A DNA stretch of 64,000 nt from Acidobacteriota bacterium (GTDB taxonomy: Bacteria > Acidobacteriota > Holophagae > Acanthopleuribacterales > Acanthopleuribacteraceae). The notes under the pieces are model-generated. The model searched no databases. It was not told where the DNA came from and was given only the letters and a program-made list of their open reading frames with translations. A program made the position numbers and the translations under genes. This document shows, piece after piece, positions 61,408 through 64,000 of this stretch (position 1 is the stretch's first letter; the number at the start of each line of letters is the position of its first letter). Location of the stretch: positions 1 to 64,000 of the forward strand of contig JASJCB010000025.1 of NCBI GenBank assembly GCA_030066195.1. The letters are read 5' to 3'.

Positions 61408-62598
61408 ATGCTCACCCGTTTTGCATTCCGCCTGGCCACCGAGTTGGCCCCCAATGTTGCCATGAAGTGCGCTTATCTCTACGGCTACAAGGGGTTCAAG
61501 GCCATCCGCGCCTACAAGAAGCGCCTGCGCGACGACGTGCTTTACCCGCCGTTCATGTTCATCGCGCTCACCAACACCTGTAACCTGCGCTGCCAGGGCT
61601 GTTGGGTGGAAAAGGAAGGAAAACAACGCAATCTACCGCGCGAGGATCTGGATGCGCTGATCGAGACCGGTAAAAAGCAAAACGCCTACTACTACACCCT
61701 GCTCGGCGGCGAACCCTTTTTGTACAAGCGTCTGCTGGATGTTTTCGAGCGCCACTCCGACTGTTACTTCCAGGTGATCACCAACGGCATGTTCTTCACG
61801 GAAGAAAATGTGCAACGCCTGCGCAAACTGGGCAACGTGACGCCCCTGATCAGCATCGACGGCATGCAGGAACAAAACGATATGCGCCGGGGCGAGGGAG
61901 TGTTTGCCTCGATAGAAAAAGGCCTGGCCCTGCTGAAGAAATACAAGCTGTTCTACGGCGTCGCCACCACCGCCACCGGTAAGAATATGGACGAGGTGAT
62001 GTCCGACGAATACGTGAAATTCTTCATCGATCGCGGCGTCATGTACCTTTGGTACTACATCTACCGACCGGTAGGAGAAGAATCGCACCCGGAATACTGC
62101 ATGGCCAGGGAGCAGATCATCGAAATGCGTCGCCGCCTTTTGGGCCTGCGCCGCAAGCACCCCATTCTGCTGATCGATACCTATTGGACGGCCGAGGGCG
62201 AAGCCTTCTGTCCGGCGGCCACGGGTCTCGGTTTTCACGTGGGACCCGAGGGCAGCATCGAACCCTGCCCGCCGTTGTCCTTTGCCCGCGAGATGGTGCG
62301 CGACAACGACCGCGACGTCTTCAAGAGCATCAACGAAAGCGAGTACCTGCGCGGCTTCCAGCAGTTCGTCAAACAGCGCACGAAAGGCTGCGTCATCCTG
62401 GAGCACCCGCAAGAACTGGTCGAGTTCCTACAAAAACACGAGACCAGGGACTTCAGCACGCGCAACGCGTTCGAGGAGATCAACGCTATCAAACCCAGGC
62501 ACAGCCACCATTTGGACGGCGACGAGATCCCGGAGGATTACTGGGTCTACCGGTTGCTGAAGAAGCAGGTCTTCTTCGGTATGGGCGCGCTGGGATAA
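61408..62598 (+). CDS. radical SAM enzyme
   Basis: The 396-residue protein has the cluster motif CNLRCQGC (Cys58, 62, 65), the GGEP segment (LLGGEPFLY near 100), ITNGMFF and SIDG as in the radical SAM barrel. Extra cysteines occur in the C-terminal part (AFCPAATG, EPCPPLS, KGCVILE), suggesting a second cluster. The N-terminal 50 residues form a helical, membrane-peripheral-looking segment (GYKGFKAIRAYKKRL). The substrate is unknown; context suggests an isoprenoid or lipid. ATG 61408 is fixed by TGGAGA upstream; the frame extends farther back inside the desulfurase gene. Confidence 0.9.
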   Translation: MLTRFAFRLATELAPNVAMKCAYLYGYKGFKAIRAYKKRLRDDVLYPPFMFIALTNTCNLRCQGCWVEKEGKQRNLPREDLDALIETGKKQNAYYYTLLGGEPFLYKRLLDVFERHSDCYFQVITNGMFFTEENVQRLRKLGNVTPLISIDGMQEQNDMRRGEGVFASIEKGLALLKKYKLFYGVATTATGKNMDEVMSDEYVKFFIDRGVMYLWYYIYRPVGEESHPEYCMAREQIIEMRRRLLGLRRKHPILLIDTYWTAEGEAFCPAATGLGFHVGPEGSIEPCPPLSFAREMVRDNDRDVFKSINESEYLRGFQQFVKQRTKGCVILEHPQELVEFLQKHETRDFSTRNAFEEINAIKPRHSHHLDGDEIPEDYWVYRLLKKQVFFGMGALG

Positions 62599-62604
62599 AA
62601 ACCT

Positions 62605-63762
62605 CTAGCTCTCAAAAGTCCCCTTAACTGCCGGCTCACCGTTGCGCACCATGGGCTTGCCGCGTGCGATGACGTGGTGAATATCCATATTGTCGTCCAT
62701 GATCACCAGGTCGGCATCCATATTCGGTGCAAGACGGCCTTTACTTTTTAATTTGAGGATGGCGGCCGGGTTGGCCGTGATAGTGGCCAGGGCCGTTTCA
62801 AAGGGAACGGCTTCATTGTTGACGGCGTCCTTCAACTCGGTCAACAGGGTATCGGCCAGACCAACGGCCAGGCCTTCCAGGTTGCCGTCGTTGTCAAAAC
62901 GGGGCAGCGAACCGCCGGCGTCCGAACTCATGGTGATGTGACCCGCCGGAACCCCCAGCTTCAACAGCCTGGCCAAAGCATAAGCGGGCTTTACTTCGAT
63001 TTCCTTGAAGAAGGGATAGCTGCCCGTGGTGATATCCAAGGGGCCGACCTTGCCCCAAGCTGCCGCTTCCTCGAAGATGATGCCGTTGCGATTGATATGG
63101 GTTGGAAAGAAACAAGCGTGCGGTAATTGCGAAAGGCGCACGGCCTCGTGCAACACGCTGAAGGGCGCGGCTTCATCGCCCATGTGCAGGTGCAGGATGC
63201 CCGCCTTCCCGCCGAGCATGCCGGCCACGTGGATGCGTTTGGCCAGGCGCGCCAGTTCGTGGGCGGTGGGCGCCGAGGAACGTTTGTCGGCGATCGCGAT
63301 CTCGCCGGCCCCGATGACCTCTTGAATGTAGCACAGGTCATGGGCAACATCGCCGCACAAGGTAGGCGGCGGCACCTGGTAGGAGCCCGTGTAGATGCGG
63401 CAGGTCATGCCCTCTTCAGTGAGCCCCTTCGCCTTCATCAGCAAGCCCGCAATGGTGCGCGTGATGCCGTCGGTTCCCAAACAGCCGACCGCCGTGGTCA
63501 CCCCGCTGCCCACCAGTTGCCCCAGTTGGAGCTCAGGCGTTCGCGTAGCCGGTCCGCCCTCACCGCCCGCGCCGCATAAATGCGTATGGCCGTCGATAAA
63601 TCCGGGAACAACGCGCAGGCCGGCAAGATCGATGATCTCCACATCCAGGGAGCCCGTATCCAGCTTCGGCGCAACGGCGGAGATGATTCCGCCGGCCAGG
63701 AGGATATCTTGACGACCCAGCGGGTTCGGGGCAAACACGTTACCGTTTTTGAGAAGAATCAT
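62605..63762 (-). CDS. iadA: isoaspartyl dipeptidase / beta-aspartyl-peptidase-like amidohydrolase
   Basis: The 385-residue amidohydrolase matches IadA: PGFIDGHTHLCGAGGEGGPATRTPE, LHLHMGDEAAP, FFPTHINRN, MSSDAGGSLP and a late PNMDADLVIM with KGTFES end. It hydrolyses isoaspartyl dipeptides derived from damaged proteins. The bridging position that is a carbamylated Lys in E. coli IadA seems to be Glu in GEIAIADKRSS, as in the Glu-bridged subset. Convergent with the radical SAM gene by 6 bases; probably unrelated to the lipoyl operon. Confidence 0.85.
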   Translation of the reverse strand: MILLKNGNVFAPNPLGRQDILLAGGIISAVAPKLDTGSLDVEIIDLAGLRVVPGFIDGHTHLCGAGGEGGPATRTPELQLGQLVGSGVTTAVGCLGTDGITRTIAGLLMKAKGLTEEGMTCRIYTGSYQVPPPTLCGDVAHDLCYIQEVIGAGEIAIADKRSSAPTAHELARLAKRIHVAGMLGGKAGILHLHMGDEAAPFSVLHEAVRLSQLPHACFFPTHINRNGIIFEEAAAWGKVGPLDITTGSYPFFKEIEVKPAYALARLLKLGVPAGHITMSSDAGGSLPRFDNDGNLEGLAVGLADTLLTELKDAVNNEAVPFETALATITANPAAILKLKSKGRLAPNMDADLVIMDDNMDIHHVIARGKPMVRNGEPAVKGTFES

Positions 63763-64000
63763 GAGCGGCTCCCATTACATATCAGGCGGCCGGGGGCGTG
63801 GCGGCAACCTATGATAAGAGTTCGACGGATTAATTTCAATGGACCATTACGAACGAGGGTCGATGCAAAGGGCGCCCGAGGTTGTTCCTGGTTGTCAAGC
63901 GGTAGAAAAAGGCGCCCATCTCTCGTTGTCATTGGTTGTTCCTAAAAAGTCAGGAGTAAAGAATCAGCTTTATTTCTTCGACCCGGAAAAGTCAGGAGCA
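63763..64000. repeat. right-edge copy of the hairpin-unit array, inverted
   Basis: One full unit at 63954-63984 (GAGTAAAGAATCAG, variable bases, ATTTCTTCGACCC) and the start of a second at 63996 are cut by the window end. It is preceded by TTGGTTGTTCC, the inverse complement of the GGAACAACCAA that ends the left-edge array. No gene seen in 63763-63953. Confidence 0.7.

Overview
The window is 64 kb of G+C-rich, gene-dense bacterial DNA. No rRNA or tRNA gene was recognised. The gene content resembles a complex soil or marine bacterium with a large signalling and secondary-metabolite repertoire. It has a DUF4159 protein, an ECF sigma factor paired with a PknB-type kinase that carries a helical tail, Uma2 and FAN1 nucleases, a receiver-PP2C phosphatase, a TubC_N-type NRPS and a squalene-hopene-cyclase-like enzyme. 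Acidobacteriota (Holophagae/Acanthopleuribacter-like) is my best guess and Myxococcota is the main alternative. This is inference from gene content only.

Layout. 1-836: strongly structured repeats, comprising an array of short hairpin units (1-214) and a nested inverted repeat with covarying hairpins (311-660). 837-7596: secreted TPR-metallopeptidase, DUF4159 protein, then an ABC exporter (ATPase plus two ABC-2 permeases). 7606-11056: three nuclease-fold genes (Uma2, FAN1-like, RecB-like). 11053-15448: signalling block with a receiver-PP2C phosphatase divergent from a pseudoreceiver-kinase operon that also encodes a small Roadblock-like protein and a HAMP membrane protein. 15470-16867: NTAQ1-like N-terminal glutamine amidase and a sterol-desaturase-family enzyme. 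16868-19788: repeat-rich accessory stretch with an EVE-nuclease fusion and a transposase remnant. 19789-25104: a large protein of unknown function, a DUF2141 protein, an SDR enzyme and a secreted protein. 25370-38257: one giant four-module NRPS without a thioesterase. 38258-43520: a second accessory stretch with a diverged copy of the 17-kb repeat, two tandem micro-ORFs, an AT-rich lipoprotein-like gene and an ATPase-nuclease fusion. 43521-52559: mostly housekeeping and signalling genes (trxB, rpmE2, tatD, GGDEF-EAL, glycosyltransferase, ECF sigma factor plus kinase).

52570-62598 is the most unusual part. A tightly overlapping seven-gene operon on the minus strand reads, in order of transcription: lone GcvH-like lipoyl-carrier protein, G3E (CobW-type) GTPase, double [4Fe-4S] protein, DUF116-polyprenyl-synthetase fusion, prenyltransferase-repeat protein, class II (DXDD) triterpene-cyclase-like protein, and DCC thiol-disulfide protein. 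Divergent from it, across a 316-bp intergenic region, are a cysteine desulfurase and a radical SAM enzyme. I read this as a candidate undescribed isoprenoid pathway coupled to a lipoyl carrier and Fe-S electron transfer. The genes are seen directly; the joint function is inference. An isoaspartyl-dipeptidase-like gene closes the window, followed by one more copy of the same hairpin array found at position 1, here in inverted orientation.
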